Shown here: positions 1 to 7,180 of the stretch, piece after piece
Position numbering within the stretch: the stretch's first letter is position 1
Layout of the letters: every line of letters starts with the position of its first letter
Assembly: GCA_039188975.1 (NCBI GenBank)
Contig: JBCCYT010000026.1
Coordinates: forward strand, 1-35,878
Reading direction: 5' to 3'
From: UBA11606 sp039188975
Lineage (GTDB): Bacteria; Actinomycetota; Acidimicrobiia; Acidimicrobiales; Aldehydirespiratoraceae
Length of the DNA: 35,878 bases
Notes under the pieces: model-generated
Told to the model about the DNA's origin: nothing
Database searches by the model: none
The model's input: only the letters and a program-made list of their open reading frames with translations
Made by a program: the position numbers and the translations under genes

Positions 1-98
1 CGGGCCGAGCGCTCGAGCGGCTCGATGAGCTCGAGCTGGACGACGTCACCCAACACGCCTTCCTGCGAGGCAACGCACAACGGATCTTCAACCTGTGA
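1..98 (+). CDS. C-terminal end of an amidohydrolase-like protein (partial)
   Basis: The reading frame enters from the left edge (codons start at base 3) and ends with TGA at 96-98. The last residues, FLRGNAQRIFNL, match the usual C-terminal end of the amidohydrolase-2 (TIM-barrel metal-dependent hydrolase) family, where a helix with a G-N-A-x-R-x-F/L pattern closes the barrel. About 31 residues are visible, so substrate and metal ligands cannot be judged. The stop overlaps the GTG start of the next gene (GTGA), implying translational coupling with the thioesterase. The family call rests only on this short tail. Confidence 0.55.
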   Translation, partial: GRALERLDELELDDVTQHAFLRGNAQRIFNL

Positions 99-517
99 GC
101 GACTTCTCTCTCACCCCAGAAAAACTGAATCGGTCGATGCAGACCCACTTCACTCGCACGACCTTTCGCTGCCTCGAAGTCTCCCCCACCCACGTGTTGG
201 CCGAGCAAGACATCGATCAAAGCGGATTGCGGCCCGGCGGGTTCGTACCCGGGCCGGTCCAGTTCAGCCTCGCCGACCTCGCCCTTTGGTACCTGACGTC
301 AGCCGCCATCGATCGCATCGAACCAATGGCCCTCACCTCTGACCTGTCGATCCGCTTCCTACGGCCCGGTCAAGGCGAGAAGCTCTACGCCCGAGCCGAC
401 CTCGACAAGGCAGGCCGGCTGATGGTGATCGGCACCGTCAAGATCTGGGTCGACGACAAACCGGACAAGCCGATCTCCGTCGCCCAAGGCACCTACGTCC
501 TCCCACAACCCTCCTGA
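95..517 (+). CDS. PaaI-like hotdog-fold thioesterase
   Basis: A 140-residue protein of the length and pattern expected for a single hotdog domain of the PaaI/acyl-CoA thioesterase type. This family hydrolyses acyl-CoA thioesters in the cytoplasm. The central stretch with G-G-F-V-P-G-P followed by a helix (ADLALWYLTSA) corresponds to the hotdog helix. The strands after it (TSDLSIRFLRPGQGEKLYARA and GTVKIWV) are typical of the family. The GTG start at 95 overlaps the upstream amidohydrolase stop, so the two genes are likely co-transcribed and may act on the same carboxylic acid or CoA ester. The acyl group cannot be deduced. Confidence 0.75.
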   Translation: MSDFSLTPEKLNRSMQTHFTRTTFRCLEVSPTHVLAEQDIDQSGLRPGGFVPGPVQFSLADLALWYLTSAAIDRIEPMALTSDLSIRFLRPGQGEKLYARADLDKAGRLMVIGTVKIWVDDKPDKPISVAQGTYVLPQPS

Positions 518-550
518 TGTAGTCACACTGTGTCGATAGAGTGACTACAT
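517..550. promoter_or_regulatory. Perfect inverted repeat over the vapB start (likely VapBC operator)
   Basis: Two perfect 10-bp arms, ATGTAGTCAC (517-526) and GTGACTACAT (541-550), are separated by 14 bp. The right arm includes the first two bases of the antitoxin ATG (549-551) and the left arm abuts the thioesterase stop. Autoregulation by an antitoxin-toxin complex bound to a palindrome over the promoter is well known for type II systems. Its role here is inferred from position. Confidence 0.75.
537..542 (+). promoter_or_regulatory. -10 hexamer of a leaderless vapBC promoter
   Basis: TAGAGT fits the actinobacterial -10 pattern TANNNT and ends 6 nt before the vapB ATG. No Shine-Dalgarno sequence precedes the ATG, so the mRNA probably begins at or next to the start codon. 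The hexamer lies between and partly within the inverted-repeat arms, so a bound repressor would block it. Confidence 0.55.
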
Positions 551-803
551 GGACGTCGGCATTCGTGAACTGAAAGCAAAGCTCTCCGAGTATGTCGGCA
601 TCGCCGCCGAAGGCACCACAATCGTGGTCACCGACCGAGGCACCCCGGTCGCTCGGCTGGTCGCCCTGTCCGACGACGACACCGTGGCCCGAGGCATCGA
701 CGAAGGTTGGATCGAGCCGGCTCGCCGTACGGGGCTCACCCCGGCGAAGCGGGTGCGAGCGTCTCGCTCCGTCATGGAGATGCTCGATGAGGACCGCGGG
801 TGA
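549..803 (+). CDS. vapB: Type II antitoxin, Phd/YefM (VapB) family
   Basis: An 84-residue protein. Its N-terminus, MDVGIRELKAKLSEYV, followed by a strand like TTIVVTDRGTPVARLV, is the classic Phd/YefM fold: a DNA-binding N-terminal half and a C-terminal tail that wraps the toxin. The tail (about residues 45-84) is charged and probably disordered until bound. It overlaps the toxin start by 4 bp (GTGA at 800-803), the normal antitoxin-first arrangement. Expected role: neutralise the adjacent PIN ribonuclease and, together with it, repress the operon through the inverted repeat at 517-550. Confidence 0.88.
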   Translation: MDVGIRELKAKLSEYVGIAAEGTTIVVTDRGTPVARLVALSDDDTVARGIDEGWIEPARRTGLTPAKRVRASRSVMEMLDEDRG

Positions 804-1201
804 CCCTCTACGCCGATTCGAGCGCCGTCCTCAAGCGGTATCTCCAAGAGCACGACTCGACCGTCGCCGAGGCGCATCTCGCCTCCGACCCAGTGCTGGT
901 CACCTCACGCCTCACCGAGATCGAGGTTCGTCGCACCCTCGCCCGAGACTTCGACGGAGCTGACCTGACGGCGTTGCAACGCCAGTTTCAGGCCGACCTC
1001 GATGCCTTTGCGCTCGTGAGCCTCGACGCCGTCACCTGCTCCGACGCGGCACGAATCGCCGAACAAACCGGGTGTCGTTCGCTCGATGCCATCCACATCG
1101 CCGCTGCGCTTCGAGCCGGTGCTCGCACCACGTTCGTCACCTTCGACATCCGCCAAGCGCAGGCAGCTCGCAGCGCCGGCCTCCACGTCGTCGGCGTCTG
1201 A
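800..1201 (+). CDS. vapC: VapC-type PIN-domain ribonuclease toxin
   Basis: A 133-residue PIN domain. The four acidic residues expected to hold Mg2+ are visible: D6 (LYADSSAV), E42 (LTEIEVRR), D96 (SLDAIHIAA) and D116 (FVTFDIRQ). The chain is full length for a VapC and shows no sign of decay, so the toxin is probably active. VapC toxins cleave tRNA or rRNA; the target cannot be read from sequence. It starts with GTG inside the antitoxin stop and ends one base before the stop of the oppositely oriented Rid-family gene. Confidence 0.9.
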   Translation: MTLYADSSAVLKRYLQEHDSTVAEAHLASDPVLVTSRLTEIEVRRTLARDFDGADLTALQRQFQADLDAFALVSLDAVTCSDAARIAEQTGCRSLDAIHIAAALRAGARTTFVTFDIRQAQAARSAGLHVVGV

Positions 1202-1202
1202 C

Positions 1203-1583
1203 TCAGGGCCTTCGAGCAACCACTCGCACTTCGGCGCGAGCGTCGGGCAGCGCCAGGCCGGTGCAGCCGATCGCGGTCCATGCCGGCCACGGCTCGACCA
1301 CGAAGCGGTCGCGTACCTGCTGGAAGACGGGAAGCTCCGTCATGTCGGTGTGCCAGCTGGTCATCTCGATGACGTCCATCCAGGTCATGCCCGCCTCTCC
1401 CAACACAAGCGTGATCGTGGCAAACAGCTGGGTGAACTGCTCTTCGGCATCCTCCGCGCACGTGCCGTCCGGCCGCATCCCGGTGACTCCGCTGAGAAAA
1501 GCGATGCCGTCGTGGACCACGGCAGGCGCAAAGTGCCAGGCGTCGTAGAACGGCTGCTGCGACTCGGGGACGATGTGCTCCAT
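1203..1583 (-). CDS. Rid-family (YjgF/YER057c/UK114) protein lacking the RidA arginine
   Basis: A 126-residue protein of Rid length. The start at 1583 (MEHIVPESQQPFYDAWHFAP) gives the usual N-terminus, whereas the frame upstream looks non-coding. Rid proteins are trimeric; RidA itself hydrolyses reactive enamine/imine intermediates using an Arg in a P-A-R motif. Here the equivalent segment reads PWPAWTAIGC, so Trp102 replaces that Arg, while the C-terminal E118-V-R stretch is kept. That places it in an Rid subfamily lacking RidA's activity residue, so its chemistry is uncertain. It is the last gene of a six-gene minus-strand run (17 bp after the membrane protein), suggesting a role in the same catabolic pathway. 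It converges on vapC with a 1-bp gap. Confidence 0.82.
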   Translation of the reverse strand: MEHIVPESQQPFYDAWHFAPAVVHDGIAFLSGVTGMRPDGTCAEDAEEQFTQLFATITLVLGEAGMTWMDVIEMTSWHTDMTELPVFQQVRDRFVVEPWPAWTAIGCTGLALPDARAEVRVVARRP

Positions 1584-1600
1584 GACCGGAGCGTAGACCG

Positions 1601-1999
1601 CTATCCGGTTTGGGCGATCAAGCCGTTCGCCATGTTGACCGCCGGGAGCGCATTCTTGTGGAGCCACATCGCCTCGCCGTTGGCCTCGGTCTTGCTGTAG
1701 ATGAAGCCCGGCTCGACGACGAATGGCTGATGGGCCGCTAAGGACAACAACTGCTTGGGCTTTCCACCGACCCACATCGAAGCCGACCACACTCGAGTTC
1801 CCTCGGAGGTGACTGCGACGATTCGCGGTCGGACCTGGCCGGCCAGCACGAGAAGAACCGCCCCGACGAGGCCGAAGAGTGCCGAGAGCATGAACCACCA
1901 TGGGTTGATGCCCACTTGGGCCAGAAAGACCGCATGGACTTCCTCGTTCGGCTCGAGGTCCCCCTCAATTCGAGCTCGTACCTTCGCTTCGATCTTCAC
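1601..1999 (-). CDS. Small membrane-anchored protein of unknown function
   Basis: A 132-residue protein with one clear hydrophobic segment at about residues 33-54 (PWWFMLSALFGLVGAVLLVLAG). A short charged N-terminal region comes before it and a soluble C-terminal domain of roughly 75 residues after it. That domain (strands such as RIVAVTSEGTRVWSAS and PFVVEPGFIYSKT) has the look of a small PH-like or bPH domain, but I cannot name it. It starts with GTG at 1999; a good Shine-Dalgarno, AAAGGA, lies 5 nt upstream at 2005-2010. It sits 28 bp after the amidase and 17 bp before the Rid gene, so it is probably co-transcribed. No function is assigned. Confidence 0.7.
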   Translation of the reverse strand: MKIEAKVRARIEGDLEPNEEVHAVFLAQVGINPWWFMLSALFGLVGAVLLVLAGQVRPRIVAVTSEGTRVWSASMWVGGKPKQLLSLAAHQPFVVEPGFIYSKTEANGEAMWLHKNALPAVNMANGLIAQTG

Positions 2000-2027
2000 A
2001 CCTGTCCTTTCGGCATGCTCTGGGCAA

Positions 2028-3485
2028 TCAGGTCTCGTAGCCCGGAGCGATCAGCGCGCCGCCCAGCTCAGCTTCCATGAACGCCGCAAACGCCAGCGAT
2101 TCACGATCTCGGAGATGGCCGGCCACGACCTGCAATCCACATGGTAAACCCGACCCGGTGAGGCCCGCCGGCGCAACTGTGCCGGGCAGGTAGACACCGC
2201 ACGAGAACCCGGCCCAGAACAACTGGTCAACTGTCGGTTGCTCGTGCCCATTGACCGTGATCGTTCGTGTCGCCCGGATGCCCGAGTGATCATGGGGGTA
2301 GGCAACGGTGGCTGCGGTCGGGCACAGCAGCAGGTCATAGTCGTCGAAGAACGTGTCCCACGCAGCCTGCATCTCCTTGCGTTCTCGATCGAACGCTGCC
2401 CATTCCCAGTGGGAAAGCGAGATGCCGTAGCCCATCTTGGCGAGATAGTCGTCGGCCCCGGTCCGGAACCGGTCGCCGTGGGCCCGCCACTCGTCGATGT
2501 CCTCCCGAGCCGTCTCGGTGCCGGTCGCCGCCCGAAGCAGCGCGGTGTACACCTCGTGGCTGCGTCGCTGATCGATGTCGGGTCGGGCGTCCCAATCGAG
2601 CTCGACACCGAGCTCACCCAGCGCCTCGACCGTCGCCGTCAATTGGTCCGTCAGCCCGGCGTCCTGCTCGACACACGGGCTGTCGAGCATGACCGCAGCC
2701 CGCACCCGGTCGGACCGTTCGAATCTCGGTTCGGGCAGCTCGAGCCGCCAACCTCGACCATCGAGACCCCCGGCCCCCGCGACGATGTCGAGACCGAGCG
2801 TGAGGTCAGCAGCGGTCCGGGCGATGGGGCCGCCAACGCCAATGTCGAGCGTGCGCGGATCACCTGGTGCTCCGTGCCCGTCGATCGGCACGATCCCGTA
2901 CGTCGGTTTGTGGCCGAACACCCCGCAGTAGTGCGCCGGGTTGCGTATCGACGCTCCGATGTCCGATCCGAGTTCGAGACCGGCCATACCGGTCGCCACC
3001 GCCGCTGCCGAACCACCGCTCGAACCGCCGGGGATCAGGTCCGGGTTCCACGGATTGCCGGTGGTGCCATAGATCGGGTTGAACGTCTGCCAATCCGCCA
3101 TGCCGACCGGCAGGTTGGTCTTGCCGTAGATCACCGCGCCGGCATCGAGCAGACGCTGCACCGCCTCGTCGTTGCGATCGGCCACATGACCCCGCAGCGC
3201 CTCGTAGCCCGAGGTCGACGGTGTGCCTTTCCACAACCACGCTTCCTTGATGGTGATCGGCACCCCGTGGAGCGGCCCCCATGACTCCCCCGCCGCCGTG
3301 GCAGCGTCGGCGGCGATCGCTCGCTCCCGAGCTGCGTCGATGCGCTCGACGATGACGGCATTGAGCCTCGGATTGAACCGCTCGTACCGGTCGACGACGG
3401 CGTCGAGGAGCTCGACTGCGCCGATCTCGCCCGCCGCGATCGCCGCCGCTTGCACCGTGGCCCCAGCGATCGAAAGGTCCGGCAT
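2028..3485 (-). CDS. Amidase-signature family hydrolase
   Basis: A 485-residue, full-length amidase-signature enzyme that hydrolyses carboxamide bonds to a carboxylate and ammonia or an amine. The Ser-cisSer-Lys triad is intact: K80 (ITIKEAW), S156 in the Gly/Ser-rich PGGSSGGSAAA loop and the nucleophile S179 (DIGASIRNPA). The family includes GatA, but no gatC or gatB lies nearby and the context is catabolic, so a stand-alone amidase is more likely. It starts 2 bp after the sulfurtransferase stop with no obvious ribosome-binding site of its own, suggesting coupled translation. The substrate is unknown; neighbours (TauD-like dioxygenases, sulfurtransferase, Rid) hint at a nitrogen- and sulfur-containing small molecule. 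Confidence 0.9.
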   Translation of the reverse strand: MPDLSIAGATVQAAAIAAGEIGAVELLDAVVDRYERFNPRLNAVIVERIDAARERAIAADAATAAGESWGPLHGVPITIKEAWLWKGTPSTSGYEALRGHVADRNDEAVQRLLDAGAVIYGKTNLPVGMADWQTFNPIYGTTGNPWNPDLIPGGSSGGSAAAVATGMAGLELGSDIGASIRNPAHYCGVFGHKPTYGIVPIDGHGAPGDPRTLDIGVGGPIARTAADLTLGLDIVAGAGGLDGRGWRLELPEPRFERSDRVRAAVMLDSPCVEQDAGLTDQLTATVEALGELGVELDWDARPDIDQRRSHEVYTALLRAATGTETAREDIDEWRAHGDRFRTGADDYLAKMGYGISLSHWEWAAFDRERKEMQAAWDTFFDDYDLLLCPTAATVAYPHDHSGIRATRTITVNGHEQPTVDQLFWAGFSCGVYLPGTVAPAGLTGSGLPCGLQVVAGHLRDRESLAFAAFMEAELGGALIAPGYET

Positions 3486-3487
3486 CG

Positions 3488-4318
3488 TCAGTCGTCGCAG
3501 CCGGTCTCACACGGCAACGACTCGTCGGCGCCCCACTGTGACCACGAACCGACATACAGCTTCGCATCGGGAAGCCCCGCCAACCGGCGGCCCAGCAGAT
3601 CAGCACAGGCCGTCACCCCGCTGCCGCAGTACGCAACGACGTCGTCGCCGTCGGCACCGAGATCGCCGTAGTGCTCGGCCAGATCGTCGCCATCTCGGAA
3701 ACGCCCATCGGTGAAGTTCGCGCCGACCGGCGCATTCACGGCACCGGGGATGTGGCCCGGTCGTGGATCGGCCGGACCGCCGTCGGCATAGCGATCCGGC
3801 GAGCGGGCATCGAGAATCGTCATCGCGCCACCGAGCGACGCTTCGAGATCGGCTTTGGTGATGACTCGATGCGCAGGCCACGACATCGGCGAGAACACAG
3901 CCGGCGCCGCTTCGACGGAACCTGAACCAGTGGGCCCTGACCATGCGGCGAGACCGCCGTCGAGCACGGCGGCCGGCCGGCCGAGCACGTCGAGCATCCA
4001 CCACAGACGGGCAGCGATCGCCCCACCAGCGTCGTCGTAGACCACGACGCGAGACTCGTCACCGATACCGAGCCGGGCCATCGAAGCTGCGAAGTTCTCT
4101 GCCGTCGGCAAGGGGTGACGACCGGCATCAGGCGACGCAGGCGCCGACAGGTCGACGTCGAGATCAGCAAAGACCGCCGACGAGATGTGCTCGGCTTCAA
4201 ACCCTGCTCGGCCGGGGCCGCCGTCGAGCGACCAGCGCGAATCGACGACGACGAGATCGTCATCGTCGAGATGGTCGGCCAACCAGTCGGCCGAGACGGT
4301 CGGACCGAAGCTCGCCAT
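3488..4318 (-). CDS. Tandem-rhodanese sulfurtransferase (thiosulfate/3-mercaptopyruvate type)
   Basis: A 276-residue protein with two rhodanese domains, an inactive N-terminal one (about 8-130) and a catalytic C-terminal one (about 150-270). The active-site loop CGSGVTA begins at C231; the G-S-G-V-T pattern is typical of 3-mercaptopyruvate sulfurtransferases rather than thiosulfate-specific enzymes. These proteins pass sulfane sulfur from a donor to cyanide, thiols or sulfite. Its ATG overlaps the upstream dioxygenase stop by one base (TGATG), and the amidase starts 2 bp after its stop. Co-transcription with TauD-like enzymes, which can release sulfite from sulfonates, makes a role in handling that sulfur plausible; this link is inference. 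Confidence 0.9.
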   Translation of the reverse strand: MASFGPTVSADWLADHLDDDDLVVVDSRWSLDGGPGRAGFEAEHISSAVFADLDVDLSAPASPDAGRHPLPTAENFAASMARLGIGDESRVVVYDDAGGAIAARLWWMLDVLGRPAAVLDGGLAAWSGPTGSGSVEAAPAVFSPMSWPAHRVITKADLEASLGGAMTILDARSPDRYADGGPADPRPGHIPGAVNAPVGANFTDGRFRDGDDLAEHYGDLGADGDDVVAYCGSGVTACADLLGRRLAGLPDAKLYVGSWSQWGADESLPCETGCDD

Positions 4319-5136
4319 CAGAACGGTCGGTCACCGATGACGGTGACCCGTTCCATGCGTCGATGCATCGGCAAGAAGTCGTTGGTCGCTGCGTGCTGCG
4401 CCGACCGGTTGTCCCACATCACGAACGTGTCGGGTTGCCAGCGAACCCGGCACTGCACCGATGGGCTCATGATCTGGCGTTCGAGATGACGAAGGATCTC
4501 CTCGGACTCGTCGGGTCCGACATCGAGGATGTGGGAGGTGAATCCAATGTTGGTGTAGATCCCTCGTTCCCCCGTCTCGGGGTGGGTCCGGATCACAGGG
4601 TGATGCTGGACCGGATACTTCTCCCGCATCGCCGCTTGGTCCTCAGGGGCAACCCGTCCGCCGAACACCCGCATGTAGTCATGGGCGGCGACCAGGTTGT
4701 CGACCCGATCCTTCCACTCGTCGGACAGTCGCTGATAGGCGGCGCACGCATTCGCAAAGCAGGTGTCGCCGCCGTACGGCGGAACGGTCACGCCTCGAAG
4801 GATCGAGCCCATCGACGGTTCGGCCCGCCAGGTGACATCGCTGTGCCAGCCAGCCGCGACGAACGTCTTTCCCGTGTCGCCACCGGCTTCGAGCACCACG
4901 ATCTCGGGATGCCCGTCGTCGTTTTGGGTGAAGGGGTGGACTTCGAGATCACCGAATTGGCGGCCGAACGCAATGTGTTGCTCTTGGGTGATGTGTTGAT
5001 CGCGCAACACCAGCACCTTGTGATCGAGCCATGCCTTGCGCAGCTCTTCAGCCATCTCGTCGGAGATGTCGGCCATGTCGACGCCAGTGATCTCGGCACC
5101 GATCGACGCCGTCAGCGGATGAATACCGATGGACAT
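4318..5136 (-). CDS. TauD/TfdA-family Fe(II)/2-oxoglutarate dioxygenase, copy 1
   Basis: A 272-residue dioxygenase. The Fe(II) facial triad is H98-x-D100 (GWHSDVTW) and H248 (QHAATNDF); R263 (MERVTV) aligns with E. coli TauD R270, which binds 2-oxoglutarate and lies near the sulfonate. H67 (VHPF) aligns with TauD H70, a sulfonate contact, but the residue aligned with TauD Y73, which touches the taurine amine, is T70. The fold and anionic pocket are therefore TauD-like while the substrate is probably not taurine itself. A Shine-Dalgarno (AAGGA) precedes the ATG by about 6 nt. It follows its paralogue by 12 bp and overlaps the sulfurtransferase by 1 bp. Other family substrates (sulfate esters, aryloxyacetates) remain possible. 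Confidence 0.88.
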   Translation of the reverse strand: MSIGIHPLTASIGAEITGVDMADISDEMAEELRKAWLDHKVLVLRDQHITQEQHIAFGRQFGDLEVHPFTQNDDGHPEIVVLEAGGDTGKTFVAAGWHSDVTWRAEPSMGSILRGVTVPPYGGDTCFANACAAYQRLSDEWKDRVDNLVAAHDYMRVFGGRVAPEDQAAMREKYPVQHHPVIRTHPETGERGIYTNIGFTSHILDVGPDESEEILRHLERQIMSPSVQCRVRWQPDTFVMWDNRSAQHAATNDFLPMHRRMERVTVIGDRPF

Positions 5137-5148
5137 GTCAGTTCCTTC

Positions 5149-5961
5149 CTAGAACGGGGCATCACCAACGATGGTGACCCGCTCGACCTGACGGGTCTCG
5201 GGCCAGAAGTCGTCGGTTGCGAAGTGTTGCACGGCCCGGTTGTCCCACATCACGAACGTGTCGACATCCCAACGGATCCGGCATTGCACCGACGGGTTCA
5301 TGATCTGACGTTCGAGATGGTTGACGATCTCGGCGGATTCTTGCGCCGAACACCCTTCGATCTCGCGCACGAACGAACGGTTGGTGTAGATCGTGCGCTG
5401 GCCGGTCTCCGGGTGCGTTCGCACGACGGGATGGCGAGCCGGCGGAAACTGGGCCTGTTTCTCGGCTCGTTCCTCAGCTGAGAGCCGTTGCCCGAAGGTC
5501 TGGGTGAAGTCATGAACGGCAACGAGCGACTCGATCCGGTCCTTCCACTCCTGACTCAGCCGTTGATACGCCGCACCCGCATCGGCAAAGCACGTGTCGC
5601 CCCCGACCGGCGGGATGATCACCCCACGCAGAATGGAGCCCATGGACGGCTCCGCCCGCCAGGTCACGTCGCTGTGCCAATTGTTGGCGGCGTACTGGAA
5701 GTCGGCCGTCGACTTGATCTTGACGATCTCCGGATACCCCTTCTTCCCCGTGGCAAAAGGATGAATCTCGAGATCACCGAACCGTCGGCCGAACGCAATG
5801 TGTTGCTCGACGGAAACCGCCTGGTTGCGCAAGACGAGCACCTTGTGATCAAGCCATGCCTTGCGCAGCTGCTCCATCGTGGCGCCGTCGACGTCGGCCA
5901 TGTCGACGCCAGACACCTCAGCGCCCAGTGTTGCTGTGATCGGTCGAACGTCGATCGCCAC
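5149..5961 (-). CDS. TauD/TfdA-family Fe(II)/2-oxoglutarate dioxygenase, copy 2
   Basis: A 270-residue paralogue of the neighbouring dioxygenase, clearly a tandem duplicate: both share WRAEPSMGSILRG, GGDTCFA and AYQRLS, among other segments. The triad is H96-x-D98 and H246, with R261 for 2-oxoglutarate and H67 matching TauD H70. The residue at the TauD Y73 position is A70. I chose the GTG start at 5961 because the protein then begins exactly where copy 1 begins (VAIDVRPITA versus MSIGIHPLTA) and a strong GGGGGGA Shine-Dalgarno lies 6 nt upstream. The open frame continues to 6006 but that extension has no counterpart in copy 1. This is the first gene of the six-gene run down to 1203 and is divergent from the GNAT gene, with 54 bp between them. 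Confidence 0.88.
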   Translation of the reverse strand: MAIDVRPITATLGAEVSGVDMADVDGATMEQLRKAWLDHKVLVLRNQAVSVEQHIAFGRRFGDLEIHPFATGKKGYPEIVKIKSTADFQYAANNWHSDVTWRAEPSMGSILRGVIIPPVGGDTCFADAGAAYQRLSQEWKDRIESLVAVHDFTQTFGQRLSAEERAEKQAQFPPARHPVVRTHPETGQRTIYTNRSFVREIEGCSAQESAEIVNHLERQIMNPSVQCRIRWDVDTFVMWDNRAVQHFATDDFWPETRQVERVTIVGDAPF

Positions 5962-6015
5962 CTGAATCCCCCCGATAGCTAGGCGCCGTCGGCTCCAGAG
6001 TGGCACGATCAGGGG

Positions 6016-6531
6016 GTGGATGCACCATCACTGCGCACGAAGCGGCTCGTCTTGCTTCCGCTCGCAAGCGCCGACCTCGACGAGTCGGCGGCGCTGTTCG
6101 CCGACCCGCGAGTGATGCATCACATCGACGGCGGGACGAGAGACCGTTCGACCACAGCACACCTGCTCCAAGCCAACGAACGGTGCTGGAAAGCGGAGGG
6201 TTGGGGCCTGTGGGCGGTGCGCGACGCTGCATCCGGTGCGTTTCTGGGGCAGGGCGGCCTTCAACGCATCACCGACCTCCACGGTGCCGACGTTGAGTTC
6301 TCGATGATCGTGAGCCGCCGCAACTGGCGCAAAGGCGTTGCGACCGAAGCCGGCAATGCGATCTTGTACGACGCATGGGAGCGCTTCACCCGCGACCAAA
6401 TCCACGCAATCGTGCACCCGGACAACGAATCCGGCCCCCCGATGCTTCGTCGACTTGGCTTTCGCCGCCTCGAAGATCAGCTCACGCGCGGCGAAACACT
6501 CGCCGTCTGGCAGTTGCAACGGTTGGGTTGA
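6016..6531 (+). CDS. GNAT N-acetyltransferase, RimJ/RimL-like
   Basis: A 171-residue protein of the RimJ/RimL-type GNAT subfamily, which transfers acetyl from acetyl-CoA to an amino group of a protein N-terminus or small molecule. The N-terminal signature LRTKRLVLLPLASADLD, the GxGLQ-like strand, the acetyl-CoA loop near NWRKGVATEAG (Q/RxxGxA motif) and the C-terminal NxxSxxMLRRLGF-like stretch (NESGPPMLRRLGFRRL) are all visible. The start is GTG at 6016 with an AGGGG run directly before it, too close for an ideal Shine-Dalgarno, so the exact start is uncertain. It is divergent from the dioxygenase operon and convergent with the lipoprotein gene. The acceptor is unknown. Confidence 0.85.
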   Translation: MDAPSLRTKRLVLLPLASADLDESAALFADPRVMHHIDGGTRDRSTTAHLLQANERCWKAEGWGLWAVRDAASGAFLGQGGLQRITDLHGADVEFSMIVSRRNWRKGVATEAGNAILYDAWERFTRDQIHAIVHPDNESGPPMLRRLGFRRLEDQLTRGETLAVWQLQRLG

Positions 6532-6535
6532 GCCG

Positions 6536-6554
6536 GCCGGTGTTTGCGACCGGC
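6536..6554. terminator. Short GC hairpin between convergent genes
   Basis: GCCGGT (6536-6541) pairs perfectly with ACCGGC (6549-6554) around a 7-nt loop. It sits between the GNAT stop and the lipoprotein stop. There is no T-run, so it is at best a weak bidirectional terminator. Confidence 0.3.
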
Positions 6555-6568
6555 AACGGCTGACCTCG

Positions 6569-7180
6569 TCAACTCCAGCTCTCGATGTCGGCCGGGTCGC
6601 CGAACAGTTCGATCGAGTTGAACGTCGGGTCAGGGGTCACGCTGGCGTCGGCGGGCCAGATACCCGCCTCGACCGCCACTTCGGCCCGGGCTCCACCACT
6701 TCCCCATTGCACGTACCCGAAGATGGCGGTGGGATCGGTGAATGATGCCGACGAGTACAGCGCCGCCTCGCCGCCTGCTGGGTCCAGACCGCCAACGGCC
6801 GACGCAGCCAGCTGAATCGACGCCCCTGGCTCGATCGTGCCACCTGCGATCGGGCCGAGGTCGAAGTAAGTCGGGAACTGGCAGAACTGGATGCCGGTGA
6901 CATCGGCCGGCTCGTCACCCACGTTGGCGATTTCGACAAAGCCGTCGGGTCCGAACTCGACGAAGACGATCTGGAGGTCGGGAAGTTCGGTGGCGTCCGG
7001 CGGGATCGTGTCCGTGGTCGGAGGCGAGGTGTCTTCTGGTTCGTCGGCCGCCGCACTGGTCGTCGACTGCGATGCGCCGTCATCGACCGGGGCCGGCGAC
7101 GCGTCACCCGAATCGCTGTCTGAGGAGCAGGCGCTTGCGATGAGCACGAGGGTCACGAGGGCGAGAACGAAACGGCGCAT
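6569..7180 (-). CDS. Secreted lipoprotein with a lamin-tail-like domain
   Basis: A 203-residue protein beginning MRRFVLALVTLVLIASAC, a signal peptide with a lipobox-like end and candidate lipidated Cys18, although the -3 position is Ala rather than the usual Leu/Val. A Ser/Thr/Asp-rich linker (about 19-65) precedes a beta-rich domain. That domain's pattern (FVEIANVGDEPADVTGIQF, then a conserved Pro-Gly-ASIQL turn) resembles the lamin-tail domain, an immunoglobulin-like fold found in many secreted bacterial proteins. An AAAGGA Shine-Dalgarno lies upstream of the ATG at 7180. Likely anchored at the outer face of the cytoplasmic membrane; no ligand is evident. Upstream frame sequence looks non-coding. 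Confidence 0.75.
   Translation of the reverse strand: MRRFVLALVTLVLIASACSSDSDSGDASPAPVDDGASQSTTSAAADEPEDTSPPTTDTIPPDATELPDLQIVFVEFGPDGFVEIANVGDEPADVTGIQFCQFPTYFDLGPIAGGTIEPGASIQLAASAVGGLDPAGGEAALYSSASFTDPTAIFGYVQWGSGGARAEVAVEAGIWPADASVTPDPTFNSIELFGDPADIESWS

Noticed and set aside
1584..1901. N-terminal extension of the Rid-family frame
   Set aside because: It overlaps the membrane protein gene and gives a sequence unlike any Rid protein; the ATG at 1583 matches family length.
3943..5481. Long plus-strand open frame (512 codons) opposite the sulfurtransferase and the dioxygenases
   Set aside because: It is antisense to three well-supported genes, is Arg/Asp/His-rich and matches no fold; typical high-GC artefact.
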